NCBI GenBank assembly: GCA_903920005.1
Contig: CAIXKI010000098.1
Location: 1-50,265, forward strand
From: an uncultured delta proteobacterium
Lineage (GTDB): Bacteria > Bdellovibrionota_C > UBA2361 > OMII01
Reading direction: 5' to 3'
DNA length: 50,265 nucleotides
The translations under genes and the position numbers were made by a program. This document shows, piece after piece, positions 20,044 through 28,310 of the stretch (position 1 is the stretch's first letter; every line of letters starts with the position of its first letter). The notes beneath the pieces are model-generated. The model was not told the origin of the DNA. It searched no databases and saw only the letters and a program-made list of their open reading frames with translations.

Positions 20044-20804
20044 GGCGTATAGCGGTTGTTGGAGCAAGTGGACGGACAGGATCGAAGGTAGTTTCTACGC
20101 TCGTGTCTGACGCGCAAGGTGTTTTATCTGCCGCTATCGTTTCGCCATCATCTAAGGTGCTTGGACAAAAGGTTGATGGAAGTAGCGTCTTGTATTCTAG
20201 CGATCTTGAGATCCTTCAGGCGTGTGATGGGGTAATTGAATTTTCAACTCCAGAGGTTTCGGCTCTGGTGGCTGAAGTATGCGTGAAATACCGCAAGCCG
20301 CTCTTGATCGCGACGACCGGGCATACGATTGAGCAACGAGATACCCTTGTGGCAAGCGCTCGGAGTATTCCGCTGTGTATCGCCGCAAACACCTCGATAG
20401 GAGCCACGGCCCTCGCGATGGCGGCTCGCTACCTCAAAAAACTTCTCGGTGAAACCTTTGATGTTGAGGTGATGGAGATGCATCACCGGATGAAGAAAGA
20501 TGCCCCCTCTGGAACTGCCCAAGCGGTCTTGAAAGGACTCTCTGAGAGCTCAGATCGGATAGTTTTTGGGCGGGAAGGAGAGCGCCGTGCGGGAGAAGTG
20601 GGTGTTGTATCGTTGCGGGGTGGTGATGTGCCCGGCGACCACACTGTATATTTTCTCGGAGAAGGGGAGCGTGTAGAGGTTACCCATCGGGCCCAAAATC
20701 GGGAGATATTTGGGCGCGGCGCTGTCGTTTTGATGTGTCGTTTGCTTGAGCTTCCACCGGGGTTTTATTCTGTGCAGGAGCTTCTTTTGAGCGGCGCGGA
20801 GTAG
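20040..20804 (+). CDS. dapB: 4-hydroxy-tetrahydrodipicolinate reductase DapB
   Basis: The 254-residue protein opens with the dinucleotide-binding loop VVGASGRTGSK. The catalytic and substrate-binding motif is HHRMKKDAPSGTA, starting at H148. DapB reduces the DapA product to tetrahydrodipicolinate with NAD(P)H, the next step towards meso-diaminopimelate and lysine. The start codon overlaps the dapA stop (ATGA at 20040-20043). The C-terminal tail (GFYSVQELLLSG) is where DapB usually ends. Confidence 0.97.
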   Translation: MRRIAVVGASGRTGSKVVSTLVSDAQGVLSAAIVSPSSKVLGQKVDGSSVLYSSDLEILQACDGVIEFSTPEVSALVAEVCVKYRKPLLIATTGHTIEQRDTLVASARSIPLCIAANTSIGATALAMAARYLKKLLGETFDVEVMEMHHRMKKDAPSGTAQAVLKGLSESSDRIVFGREGERRAGEVGVVSLRGGDVPGDHTVYFLGEGERVEVTHRAQNREIFGRGAVVLMCRLLELPPGFYSVQELLLSGAE

Positions 20805-20905
20805 CTTGTGCGCTGTTCGCACCCTGTCCTTGCGCATGCGTCAATCCTATTTCTTGCAGGGTGGCGAGGACGACACGTCATTGAAAAGCTATTAAAAATA
20901 GTACG

Positions 20906-20934
20906 TTGCGTTTTGGGGATCCCCCTGTTATACA
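20906..20934 (+). promoter_or_regulatory. Sigma-70 promoter with a palindrome in the spacer
   Basis: TTGCGT (20906-20911) and TATACA (20929-20934) are separated by exactly 17 bases. TG-T directly before TATACA gives the extended -10 form. Transcription would start near 20941, leaving a leader of about 120 bases before the IclR-family gene. The spacer holds the perfect palindrome GGGGATCCCC (20915-20924), well placed for a repressor that blocks polymerase. Confidence 0.55.
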
Positions 20935-20972
20935 CGCCAAAGAGGGCTATAGAACGTCATTGTGATAACGCA

Positions 20973-20987
20973 CTTTGATTGTCAAAG
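20973..20987 (+). promoter_or_regulatory. Inverted repeat in the IclR-gene leader
   Basis: CTTTGA-TTG-TCAAAG is a perfect six-base inverted repeat with a three-base centre. It lies about 40 bases after the -10 element and 77 bases before the regulator's start codon. IclR-family dimers bind palindromes of about this size, so autoregulation is possible. This is inference from position only. Confidence 0.35.
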
Positions 20988-21063
20988 CCTCCGCTAAGGG
21001 CGATAAGGCGTTTGTTTTGCCTTCCCGGCGACAACACGATTACCAGTCAGGAATGTACACATT

Positions 21064-21930
21064 ATGAAGCGCGAGAAATCAAATTACATGATCCAGTCCG
21101 TGTCTCATGCTCTCGACGTGCTCGAGGAGCTCTGTAAGGCAGCTGGTGAGGTTGGGGTAACCGAGCTTTCGAAGCGCCTCAAGCTTCACAAGAACAACGT
21201 CTTCCGCCTTTTGGCGACCCTCGAGTTGAGGGGGTATGTTGATCAGAACCGCGAGACTGAGGACTACAGACTTGGTGTGAAGGCTCTTCAGATGGGGCAA
21301 TCGTACCTTGCTCAGAGTTCTCTGGTCGGCCGTGGATTGCCTATCGTTAAGGCCCTTTCGGAGGCTATCGGCGAGACAGTGAGTATCGCTGTGCTTCAGG
21401 CCGGAAATGTCCAGTTTCCGATCAGTATTGAGTCGAAGCGTCCAGTGAAGGCTGCTCCTCGTGTTGCGATCTCTTTCCCAGCAAAGATGAACGCAGCAGG
21501 ACGCCTCCTCACAGCGCAGCTCGCTGATACTACGTTGAATGAGATCCTTGCGGGTAACACCGTTCAGGACGTCGCTATCCGTAACCAGCTGGCCGAGCTT
21601 CGGACAGCTGGCCAGATTATCGATCGCGGCGCTATCGAAGCCGACGTGGTGTCGATCTCCAAGATCATTCGCGGAAATAATAATGAGGTAGTAGGAGCTA
21701 TCGAGGTTCTTGTTCCTCAATATCGCGCGAAGATCGACGCTATCATGCCGAAGATTGATGAGGCTGCCGCAGCGCTCTCGATGGCACTTGGCGCATCGAA
21801 GACGGGCCTTGCGACTTCGCTTGAGAAGGAGGTCGTTGCTCCGGCTCAGGGTCAGCAACCGACGACACCTCCTCCGACTGGCATCCAGCCGCAGCCGGGC
21901 GCGGGGGTGGCGACTCGGGTCATGAAGTAA
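21064..21930 (+). CDS. IclR-family transcriptional regulator
   Basis: The 288-residue protein has an N-terminal winged helix-turn-helix at about residues 10-70 (GVTELSKRLKLHKNNVFRLL). The IclR ligand-binding domain follows to about residue 245, with the typical segments FPAKMNAAGRLLTAQL and SISKIIRGNNNEVVGAIEV. A Pro/Gln-rich tail of about 30 residues follows, which most IclR proteins lack. Members act as small-molecule-responsive repressors or activators, often of acid or aromatic catabolism. It stands alone between its own promoter (20906-20934) and a strong terminator (21949-21975). The acyl-CoA dehydrogenase gene next door is a plausible target. The ligand is unknown. Confidence 0.92.
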   Translation: MKREKSNYMIQSVSHALDVLEELCKAAGEVGVTELSKRLKLHKNNVFRLLATLELRGYVDQNRETEDYRLGVKALQMGQSYLAQSSLVGRGLPIVKALSEAIGETVSIAVLQAGNVQFPISIESKRPVKAAPRVAISFPAKMNAAGRLLTAQLADTTLNEILAGNTVQDVAIRNQLAELRTAGQIIDRGAIEADVVSISKIIRGNNNEVVGAIEVLVPQYRAKIDAIMPKIDEAAAALSMALGASKTGLATSLEKEVVAPAQGQQPTTPPPTGIQPQPGAGVATRVMK

Positions 21931-21948
21931 GCTTACGCCAAGCTTAAT

Positions 21949-21975
21949 GGGCCCCTTAAAGGGGCCCTTTTATTT
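21949..21975 (+). terminator. Strong intrinsic terminator after the IclR gene
   Basis: GGGCCCC (21949-21955) and GGGGCCC (21961-21967) pair around the small loop TTAAA. TTTTATTT follows directly. This is a classical Rho-independent terminator and isolates the regulator gene from the downstream acyl-CoA dehydrogenase gene. Confidence 0.9.
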
Positions 21976-21998
21976 GTGTGAATGCGAGTTAGGTTGTT

Positions 21999-23141
21999 AT
22001 GGTTCCCTTTAGTGGTTTGACATCTGAGCAGGAGACTCTAAGAGAGATCGCCGCTCGATTTGCGGCTGACAAGATTCGTCCCGCGGCTCCTGGCTTAGAT
22101 GAGCGGGCTGAGTTCCCCACTGGGGTTATCAAGGAGGGGCACGGCCTCGGTTTGATCAATTTAACATTGCCTGCTGAGTTGGGTGGTAGTGGACTGAGCC
22201 TGTTCGACGCCTGTCTTGTCATCGAAGAGATCGCGTGGGGATGTTCTGGCTTCGCGACCTCCATGGTAGCGAACGATCTTGCGCTTACGCCGATCGCTAT
22301 AGGAGGAACGGCGGAACAGAAGAAAAAGTTTATTGAACCGATTGTCGCGGGGGGAGCGTTAGCTTCTTTCTGCCTCACTGAGCCCGGTGCCGGTTCGGAT
22401 GCTGCGGGTCTGCAGACAACTGTGGAAGACGGTGGTGATCACTGGATTGTCGATGGTTCTAAGCAATGGATTACAAACGCCGGGCACGCGTCTCAGTTTA
22501 CGGTGTTCGCTACTCACGATAGAGCGAAGCGAGCAAAGGGTATCTCCTGTATCGCTGTTCCGCGTTCCTCGGCGGGCGTTGAGGTTGGGCACCATGAGAA
22601 CAAGATGGGGCAACGGTGTTCAGACACATGTCGTGTGACATTTGATAAGGTCAGGGTTCCTAAGGGGAATATGATCGGGGCTCCGGGTGAGGGGTTCAAG
22701 ATAGCGATGCAGACACTTGACGCGAGTAGGCCACTTACCGCGGCTATCGCGGTTGGAATAGGTCGCGCCGCGTTGGAACACGCGATAGCCTACTCCAAGG
22801 AGCGTAAGCAGTTCGGTGCGGCTATCAGCACCTTTCAAGCTATTCAATTCATGATTGCGGATATGGCGACGGGTGTTGAGGCCTCGCGGTTACTCACTTG
22901 GAGGTCCGCCGCGTTGTACGATCAAGGCCATCCTTCCTCCTTAGTGTCGAGTATGGCGAAGCGCATGAGCGCGGATACCGCAATGAGCGTCGCGACGGAT
23001 GCCGTGCAGATCTTCGGCGGTTATGGCTATACGAAGGAATATCCCGTAGAGAAGCTGATGCGAGACGCAAAGCTTCTGCAGATTTATGAGGGAACGAGTC
23101 AGATTCAGCGCATCGTGATTGGACGCGAGCTGCTTAAATAA
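21999..23141 (+). CDS. Acyl-CoA dehydrogenase
   Basis: The 380-residue flavoprotein has the standard three-domain ACAD fold. Signature strings include LTEPGAGSDAAG (FAD and substrate side) and GGYGYTKEYPVEKLMRDAK. The catalytic base is Glu364 in YEGTSQIQR, the position used by short/medium-chain dehydrogenases. It oxidises acyl-CoA to trans-2-enoyl-CoA and passes electrons to ETF. Chain-length preference, or a branched-chain substrate, cannot be decided. No ETF, thiolase or hydratase gene is adjacent. The HPt gene begins 12 bases after its stop. Confidence 0.95.
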   Translation: MVPFSGLTSEQETLREIAARFAADKIRPAAPGLDERAEFPTGVIKEGHGLGLINLTLPAELGGSGLSLFDACLVIEEIAWGCSGFATSMVANDLALTPIAIGGTAEQKKKFIEPIVAGGALASFCLTEPGAGSDAAGLQTTVEDGGDHWIVDGSKQWITNAGHASQFTVFATHDRAKRAKGISCIAVPRSSAGVEVGHHENKMGQRCSDTCRVTFDKVRVPKGNMIGAPGEGFKIAMQTLDASRPLTAAIAVGIGRAALEHAIAYSKERKQFGAAISTFQAIQFMIADMATGVEASRLLTWRSAALYDQGHPSSLVSSMAKRMSADTAMSVATDAVQIFGGYGYTKEYPVEKLMRDAKLLQIYEGTSQIQRIVIGRELLK

Positions 23142-23153
23142 TAGAGACGACGT

Positions 23154-23489
23154 ATGCTTGCTACGTTTGATAAAGACGGAGCTCTCGATAGAGTTGATGG
23201 AGATAGTAAGCTCCTCAAGGAGTTAGTTCAGCTCTGCATGGCGCAGTGTCGATCAAAGATCCCGGCGATGGAAGGGATGCTTCGGAACGGGGACCGCGCT
23301 TCGATCGCCTCAAGCGCGCACATCTTGAAGGGAAGTTTGGGAAACGTCGGAGGCGAGGCCGCGTCGGACGCTGCCGCAAAGCTTGAGATTGCGGCGAAGA
23401 ACGAAGATGAGGACCTAGTATCGGACCTTTTGGCTTCGTTAATCGTTGAGGTCGAAGAGTTGTTCGAGGTGTCAGAGAAAGAGCTATAG
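23154..23489 (+). CDS. Stand-alone HPt (histidine phosphotransfer) domain protein
   Basis: A 111-residue all-helical protein consisting of one HPt domain. The phospho-accepting histidine is His56 in AHILKGSLGNVGG, the canonical AHxLKGSxxxxG pattern. HPt proteins relay phosphate between hybrid histidine kinases and response regulators in the cytosol. No kinase or receiver gene lies in the window, so partners must be elsewhere. The gene follows the acyl-CoA dehydrogenase gene by 12 bases and may share its transcript. Function beyond phosphorelay is unknown. Confidence 0.9.
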   Translation: MLATFDKDGALDRVDGDSKLLKELVQLCMAQCRSKIPAMEGMLRNGDRASIASSAHILKGSLGNVGGEAASDAAAKLEIAAKNEDEDLVSDLLASLIVEVEELFEVSEKEL

Positions 23490-23547
23490 CCGGGGAGGTG
23501 CCGTTATGGTTCCCCGACCTTCTGCCGCTTAGTTCGGCGGTATCATA

Positions 23548-23856
23548 TTACGCTGCTATCGCGGTTGAGATCTGACGGAGGGTCTGCACTCCCTGCGTGG
23601 TAATCTGCCAAATCTTTGAGGTGAAATCTCCCTCTGGGAATGGGGTTACGAGCTTTTGACCCTCAAGGATGAAGAGAAACCGTTGGGTCTCTTTCTCATC
23701 GCGAAGTCCGCTGAGTTCCGCAATCTCATTGATCTGAAGGCGGCGAGGCTCGTTAGCCAAGGGGGCTGTTTCAGGAGCGAGAGCGCTGAGGATCTGGATT
23801 TGGCTTACGGACGAAGGGGAGAGACGCTTCTTTTTTCCACCTTGAGCTGATTCCAT
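23548..23856 (-). CDS. Small winged-helix-type protein
   Basis: A 102-residue product with a basic N-terminus (GGKKKRLSPSS). Helical segments and a wing-like hairpin follow (INEIAELSGLRDEKETQRFLFILEGQKLV, then FTSKIWQITTQGVQTL). This pattern suits a winged helix-turn-helix fold of MarR/PadR type, but no family is certain. An AGGAGGTCC-like purine tract lies upstream of the ATG on the minus strand (about 23862-23870). It is divergent from the nuo operon, whose first gene starts 238 bases away, so it could regulate nuo or itself. That is inference from position. Confidence 0.65.
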   Translation of the reverse strand: MESAQGGKKKRLSPSSVSQIQILSALAPETAPLANEPRRLQINEIAELSGLRDEKETQRFLFILEGQKLVTPFPEGDFTSKIWQITTQGVQTLRQISTAIAA

Positions 23857-24094
23857 TACCGGACCTCCTATACTTCAAAATCGTGTGTGCTTGAACGGTC
23901 CTTGAGTATACGGCTCGTTCCCACAATACGCAAATTTAGTGTCAGAAGAGGATGTCCGTTTGGACTCCAGAGCTCGGCCCGCCGGCACTCCCGGGTAAAA
24001 GATGCAACTTCCCGAAATCAGGGGGCTTCGTTGCCTAAATCGAACCCTTTGTGCCGTTGCTAGTTACCCATGCATACGATACAAAAAGGGCCAT

Positions 24095-24697
24095 ATGGTT
24101 GATACGAAAGAGCAGGTTACGGAGCTTCAGGGTGCGCTATCGCAAGTCTGTGGCGCGGCAATAAAAGAAAGTAGTGTTGAGCTTGGCGATCTTATCGTTA
24201 CGGTTGCGCCAGAAGCGCTGCTGTCAGTCTTGACCTCATGTAAACAGAGCGCCGCGCTAGCATTTAATCTTTTAGTGGATATCACCGCCGTTGATTGGAT
24301 GGACCTCCGTACCGAGCGATTCGAGGTTGTCTATCAACTACTAAGCATCTCGAAGTTGTGGCGTCTGACCATCAAGGTGCAGGTCTCGGAGAATAACCCC
24401 GAAGTCGCCTCTGCGACCCCACTGTGGAAGGGGGCCAACTTCCTTGAGCGTGAAGTGTGGGACATGTTCGGTATTCGATTCGTAGGTCATCCAGACCTTC
24501 GCCGTATCCTTTTGTACGAAGAGTTTGTAGGACACCCGCTGCGAAAAGATTATCCGGTTCAGGGGAAGCAGCCCCGTATACCGTTGCGTGCTCCAGAAGT
24601 TGAAAACACCGCCCGTCGAATGATTCGCCCCGATCTTGTGACGATCCGAACGAAACAGCGCTCTCAAGCCGATGGAGAACAGGCAGTTTCGAAGTAA
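24095..24697 (+). CDS. nuoC: NADH-quinone oxidoreductase subunit C (NuoC)
   Basis: A 200-residue protein of the 30-kDa complex I subunit family. The diagnostic segment REVWDMFGIRFVGHPDLRRI is present near residue 130, followed by GHPLRKDYP. NuoC sits in the peripheral arm, next to NuoD at the quinone-binding junction. The ATG at 24095 is chosen because it gives the usual length; an upstream in-frame ATG at 24002 would add 31 unlikely residues. It is the first nuo gene here. NuoA and NuoB, which normally precede it, are absent, and the winged-helix gene is found there instead. Confidence 0.95.
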   Translation: MVDTKEQVTELQGALSQVCGAAIKESSVELGDLIVTVAPEALLSVLTSCKQSAALAFNLLVDITAVDWMDLRTERFEVVYQLLSISKLWRLTIKVQVSENNPEVASATPLWKGANFLEREVWDMFGIRFVGHPDLRRILLYEEFVGHPLRKDYPVQGKQPRIPLRAPEVENTARRMIRPDLVTIRTKQRSQADGEQAVSK

Positions 24698-24734
24698 TCG
24701 GGCCTATGGAGCCGTTAGAAAAAGAAGAAGATAT

Positions 24735-25988
24735 ATGACAAGTACGAAGCTTCTAGAGGTTGATTTCGGAGTTGGGGGTATTACCACCGACATGAGGCCG
24801 CGTCCTCTTGGGGACGATCTGCACTCCGATACCATGGTCGTTAACCTTGGTCCGGCTCACCCAGCCACTCACGGGACGATTCGAATTGTAGCCGAGATGT
24901 CGGGTGAAAAGATCGTTGATGCCGATGTTGACGTAGGCTATCTCCACCGAGGCTTCGAGAAGATGACGGAGACGGTCGATTATAATCAGGTCATGCCTTA
25001 CACCGATCGTCTTAACTATGTATCCCCGATCATTAACAACTTCGGATGGTGTCACACTATCGAGAAGCTGCTTCAGATTGAGGTTCCAAAGCGTGCGCAG
25101 TACATCCGAGTAATTCTATCGGAGATTTCCCGAGTATCCGATCACCTCACGTGCCTTGGTGCTTCCGCGATGGAGCTTGGAGCGTTCACGGTGATGCTCT
25201 ATATGATGGAAGCTCGTGAGGACCTTTGGGATCTGATCGAAGACGTCACAGGGGCGCGGCTTACGGTATCGTACGGACGAGTCGGCGGAGTAAAAGACGA
25301 TCTCACACCGGATTTCGCGCCGAAGATGCACGCCGCTTTTAAAAAGGTTCGCGACCATTTGGTGAATTGCGATCGGCTCCTTACGCGCAATCGTATCTTT
25401 ATCGATCGAATGTGCGACGTTGCGGTGATGACTGCTGACGAAGCCGTAAGTTATAGCCTCACCGGTCCGATGCTGCGAGGTTCTGGTGTTAATTACGATA
25501 TTCGTAAGGCGTTCCCGTACTCGAGTTACGAAGAGTTCGATTTTGAGGTCCCTCTCGGTTCTAAGGGCGATAACTATGATCGATTTCTCGTGCGTTTTGC
25601 CGAGATGGAGCAGTCTCTTCGTATCTGCGAACAGGCTATGGCTCGGATCCCGGATGGAGCCATCGCGGTGAGCGATCCTCACATTGTGCTCGCGCCAAAA
25701 GATGAGGTGTACAACTCGATCGATGGAATGATCAATCACTTCGAGCTGGTCATGTACGGAGTGAAGCCTCCAAAGGGTTCTGTGTATCATGCCGTTGAGG
25801 GAGCTAATGGAGAGTTGGGCTTCTACGTGGTGTCTGATGGGAGTGGGAAGCCGTATCGAGCGCACGTGCGTGCACCGAGCTTTATTCACATGGGTTCAAT
25901 GAGGAAGATGCTCCTTGGGGCGAATATATCGGACCTCGTGCCAACATTTGGAATGATCAATATGATAGGTGGTGAGTGTGACCGATAG
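24735..25988 (+). CDS. nuoD: NADH-quinone oxidoreductase subunit D (NuoD)
   Basis: A 417-residue 49-kDa subunit. It has the N-terminal LGPAHPATHG motif, whose His and neighbours line the quinone site, and GYLHRGFEKM soon after. YTDRLNYVSP and MLRGSGVNYD-like segments are also present. The start at 24735 follows a purine-rich ribosome site (AGAAGAAG). The C-terminus ends in GGECDR, comparable to the FGEVDR-like end of the family but extended by NMI. The nuoE start lies inside its last codons, so the two are probably translationally coupled. Confidence 0.96.
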   Translation: MTSTKLLEVDFGVGGITTDMRPRPLGDDLHSDTMVVNLGPAHPATHGTIRIVAEMSGEKIVDADVDVGYLHRGFEKMTETVDYNQVMPYTDRLNYVSPIINNFGWCHTIEKLLQIEVPKRAQYIRVILSEISRVSDHLTCLGASAMELGAFTVMLYMMEAREDLWDLIEDVTGARLTVSYGRVGGVKDDLTPDFAPKMHAAFKKVRDHLVNCDRLLTRNRIFIDRMCDVAVMTADEAVSYSLTGPMLRGSGVNYDIRKAFPYSSYEEFDFEVPLGSKGDNYDRFLVRFAEMEQSLRICEQAMARIPDGAIAVSDPHIVLAPKDEVYNSIDGMINHFELVMYGVKPPKGSVYHAVEGANGELGFYVVSDGSGKPYRAHVRAPSFIHMGSMRKMLLGANISDLVPTFGMINMIGGECDR

Positions 25989-26604
25989 CGCGCAAGTGTT
26001 TCATATTAGTACGCGGGCGTCTTCGGCTCGTCGTGAACCGCTAACCCTCTCGGATACCGCTGAGAAGCGTGCTCAAGAGGTGATAGTGCAATACCCTCGA
26101 AAGCGTTCTGCTGTAATGCCTCTTCTGTACATCGCTCAAGAGGAGACGAAGTATATTACGCAGCAAGCGGTAGATTGGGTTGCTTCGAAGCTCGATATGC
26201 CACCCGTACAAGTATGGGAGGTCGCGACTTTCTACACGATGTATTACAAGAAGCCGGTCGGGCGTTACCACGTCCAGATCTGCAGAACGCTTCCCTGCGC
26301 TTTGCGTGGCGCGCGAAAAGTGTCTGAGTTCTTTCATCAGCGCCTCGGACTAAATCCCGGGGAGGTTTCCGCTGATGGTATGTGGAGCTTCGAGGAAGTA
26401 GAGTGTCTCGGATCCTGCGGCACCGCGCCGATGTGTCAGATCAATGATGTGTTTTTCGAGAATCTGACTGACGAGAGGATGGAAGGTATCGTGAGTCGTA
26501 TTGAGAAAGAGCAGCCAGATCTTCGCTTCTCCACTACCCGTGATGAGTTGGGAGCAGGGCTTGCAGGGTCCCCAAAGTCTGAAATCATTCAATCAAAGAG
26601 CTAA
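25978..26604 (+). CDS. nuoE: NADH-quinone oxidoreductase subunit E (NuoE)
   Basis: A protein of about 208 residues of the 24-kDa thioredoxin-like [2Fe-2S] family. The cluster ligands appear as C-x4-C (CRTLPC) and C-x3-C (CLGSC). NuoE carries cluster N1a beside the NADH site, where its partner is NuoF. The start is uncertain: GTG at 25978 follows GGTGGTGAG, while GTG at 25972 or 25969 is also possible. All lie within the nuoD 3' end. The next gene is nuoG, six bases away, and no nuoF lies between, which is unusual because E and F work as a pair. Confidence 0.94.
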   Translation: MTDSAQVFHISTRASSARREPLTLSDTAEKRAQEVIVQYPRKRSAVMPLLYIAQEETKYITQQAVDWVASKLDMPPVQVWEVATFYTMYYKKPVGRYHVQICRTLPCALRGARKVSEFFHQRLGLNPGEVSADGMWSFEEVECLGSCGTAPMCQINDVFFENLTDERMEGIVSRIEKEQPDLRFSTTRDELGAGLAGSPKSEIIQSKS

Positions 26605-26609
26605 ACACC

Positions 26610-28304
26610 ATGTCTGACGCCGGAGCTCCTAAACAACCCGAACTTGTAAATGTCCTTATCGATGGTAAAGCCACGCAGGTGCCCAAGGGGACTAACGTGA
26701 TTGAAGCCGCTAGGACCATTGGAGTGGATATTCCGCACTACTGTTATCACCCACACCTCTCCATCGCGGGGAATTGCCGCATGTGCCAGGTCCAGGTGAA
26801 GGGGCAGCCGAAGATGACCATAGCGTGTAATACTCCGTGCGCCGAGGGCATGGATGTCGCAACACATCATTCGAGCCAGGATGTAGCGAACGCGCAAGCC
26901 GCGACGCTAGAGTTTATTCTGATCAACCATCCGCTCGATTGCACCGTGTGCGATCAAGCTGGACACTGCAAGCTCCAGGATTATCACTTCGAGTACAATG
27001 CTCGATCGAGCCGCTTCCTTGAGAACAAGGTGCACAAGGTAAAGGCTTTGCCTCTTGGTCCGACGGTAATGTTGGATGGGGAGCGGTGCATCATGTGCAC
27101 ACGGTGCATCCGTTTCTGTGATGAGATTACAGGAACCTCTGAGTTGGGGATGCTTAATCGGGGAGATCAGTCCGTTATCGCGGTAAGTCCTGGGCGAGAG
27201 TTAGACAATCCTCTCTCTGGGTCTGTTGTGGATCTCTGTCCGGTCGGAGCGTTGACTCATCGCGAGTGGCGCTTCAACACTCGCATTTGGTTTACCAAGC
27301 AGACTGAGTCGATCTGTCCTGGGTGTTCAACGGGCTGTAACGTCAAGGTCGCTGAGCGTGACAACGAGGTTGTGCACGTGAAGGGTCGACGAAACGACGC
27401 CGTTAATAAAGAGTGGATGTGTGACGAGGGGCGATACGGGTTTGGTCGATTCCTTCCCAAGAATCGAGTCGTTGAGGCCTACGCGAACACCGCGAGCGGC
27501 GAGAAACGACCAGTGCCCCTGACGGATGTCGTGTCGGGGCTTAAGAACACCCTCAAAACTTTAACGGTGCTTGTAAGCCCAGATCTGACTCTGGAAGAGT
27601 GCTATCTTTTGAAGCAACTTCTGCATCGCACTAGCTCGGTAGGACGAGTGGTGATGCCGAGTTATAAGCGAACGCTTACGAAGGTTCAGGAGATATTGGT
27701 TAGCCCTGACTACGCGAGTAACCTCGCGGGGGCCAAAGCCGTCGGTCTCGTGGGAGAAGATTCTGAAGGCGATTATCGAGATGTTCTCGGAAAGATTCGT
27801 CGTAAGGAGATCGAGAATATCCTGGTGTTAGGTGATAGAGCTATCGCGTCAAGCGATATCGATGACGCCCTCCTTGAAGGTCTTGCGGCAGCTCGAGTGT
27901 CGGTTGGTGTATTAACCGACGCTGATTCGAAGATAGCGAGCGTCATTGGCGCGGTTGCTCCGGGACGAAGCATCCTTGAGAAGTCGGGGCTTCTTGTGAA
28001 TGGCAAGCGTCGCGTTCAGTACACGCAGGCTGTTGTTCAGTTTCCAGATGGCTCGGTGCCTGATTGGAGGTTCCTGGCGCTTGTAGGAGAGGGGGCTGGA
28101 GCAAAGGTTCTCTCTGTTAATCCAAGTGTGGTGGGAGATCGTGAAGTTACTCGTTGGTATCTCGGCGCTGATCCGTTGGTATCGAGTATGGGTCTTACCA
28201 TAGCCCAGATAAAAGATGGTGGTGTGCAGCTCCCAGCGGTATCGAGAGAAGCGCGCGTAGATTCACAGTCTGTTGAGTCAGCGGGAGCGTCCCCAGCGGC
28301 GTAA
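26610..28304 (+). CDS. nuoG: NADH-quinone oxidoreductase subunit G (NuoG), short form
   Basis: A 564-residue 75-kDa-type subunit. The N-terminal ferredoxin-like [2Fe-2S] domain has CYHPHLSIAGNCRMC. A His/Cys motif for N5 (HPLDCTVCDQAGHC) and a Cys-rich segment (CIMCTRCIRFC) follow. The pattern C-x2-C-x3-C-x27-C, starting at CPGCSTGC, is exactly the motif that binds the extra cluster N7 in some bacteria. The C-terminal molybdopterin-like domain is reduced; E. coli NuoG is about 900 residues. It carries electrons from NuoF/E to NuoI. The coding frame is intact, so the shortness looks like lineage-specific trimming. Confidence 0.95.
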   Translation: MSDAGAPKQPELVNVLIDGKATQVPKGTNVIEAARTIGVDIPHYCYHPHLSIAGNCRMCQVQVKGQPKMTIACNTPCAEGMDVATHHSSQDVANAQAATLEFILINHPLDCTVCDQAGHCKLQDYHFEYNARSSRFLENKVHKVKALPLGPTVMLDGERCIMCTRCIRFCDEITGTSELGMLNRGDQSVIAVSPGRELDNPLSGSVVDLCPVGALTHREWRFNTRIWFTKQTESICPGCSTGCNVKVAERDNEVVHVKGRRNDAVNKEWMCDEGRYGFGRFLPKNRVVEAYANTASGEKRPVPLTDVVSGLKNTLKTLTVLVSPDLTLEECYLLKQLLHRTSSVGRVVMPSYKRTLTKVQEILVSPDYASNLAGAKAVGLVGEDSEGDYRDVLGKIRRKEIENILVLGDRAIASSDIDDALLEGLAAARVSVGVLTDADSKIASVIGAVAPGRSILEKSGLLVNGKRRVQYTQAVVQFPDGSVPDWRFLALVGEGAGAKVLSVNPSVVGDREVTRWYLGADPLVSSMGLTIAQIKDGGVQLPAVSREARVDSQSVESAGASPAA

Positions 28305-28310
28305 TATACT

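Noticed and set aside
24057-24085. Promoter TTGCTA-17-TACAAA before nuoC
   Set aside because: It would place the transcription start at the nuoC ATG and leave the ribosome site outside the transcript.
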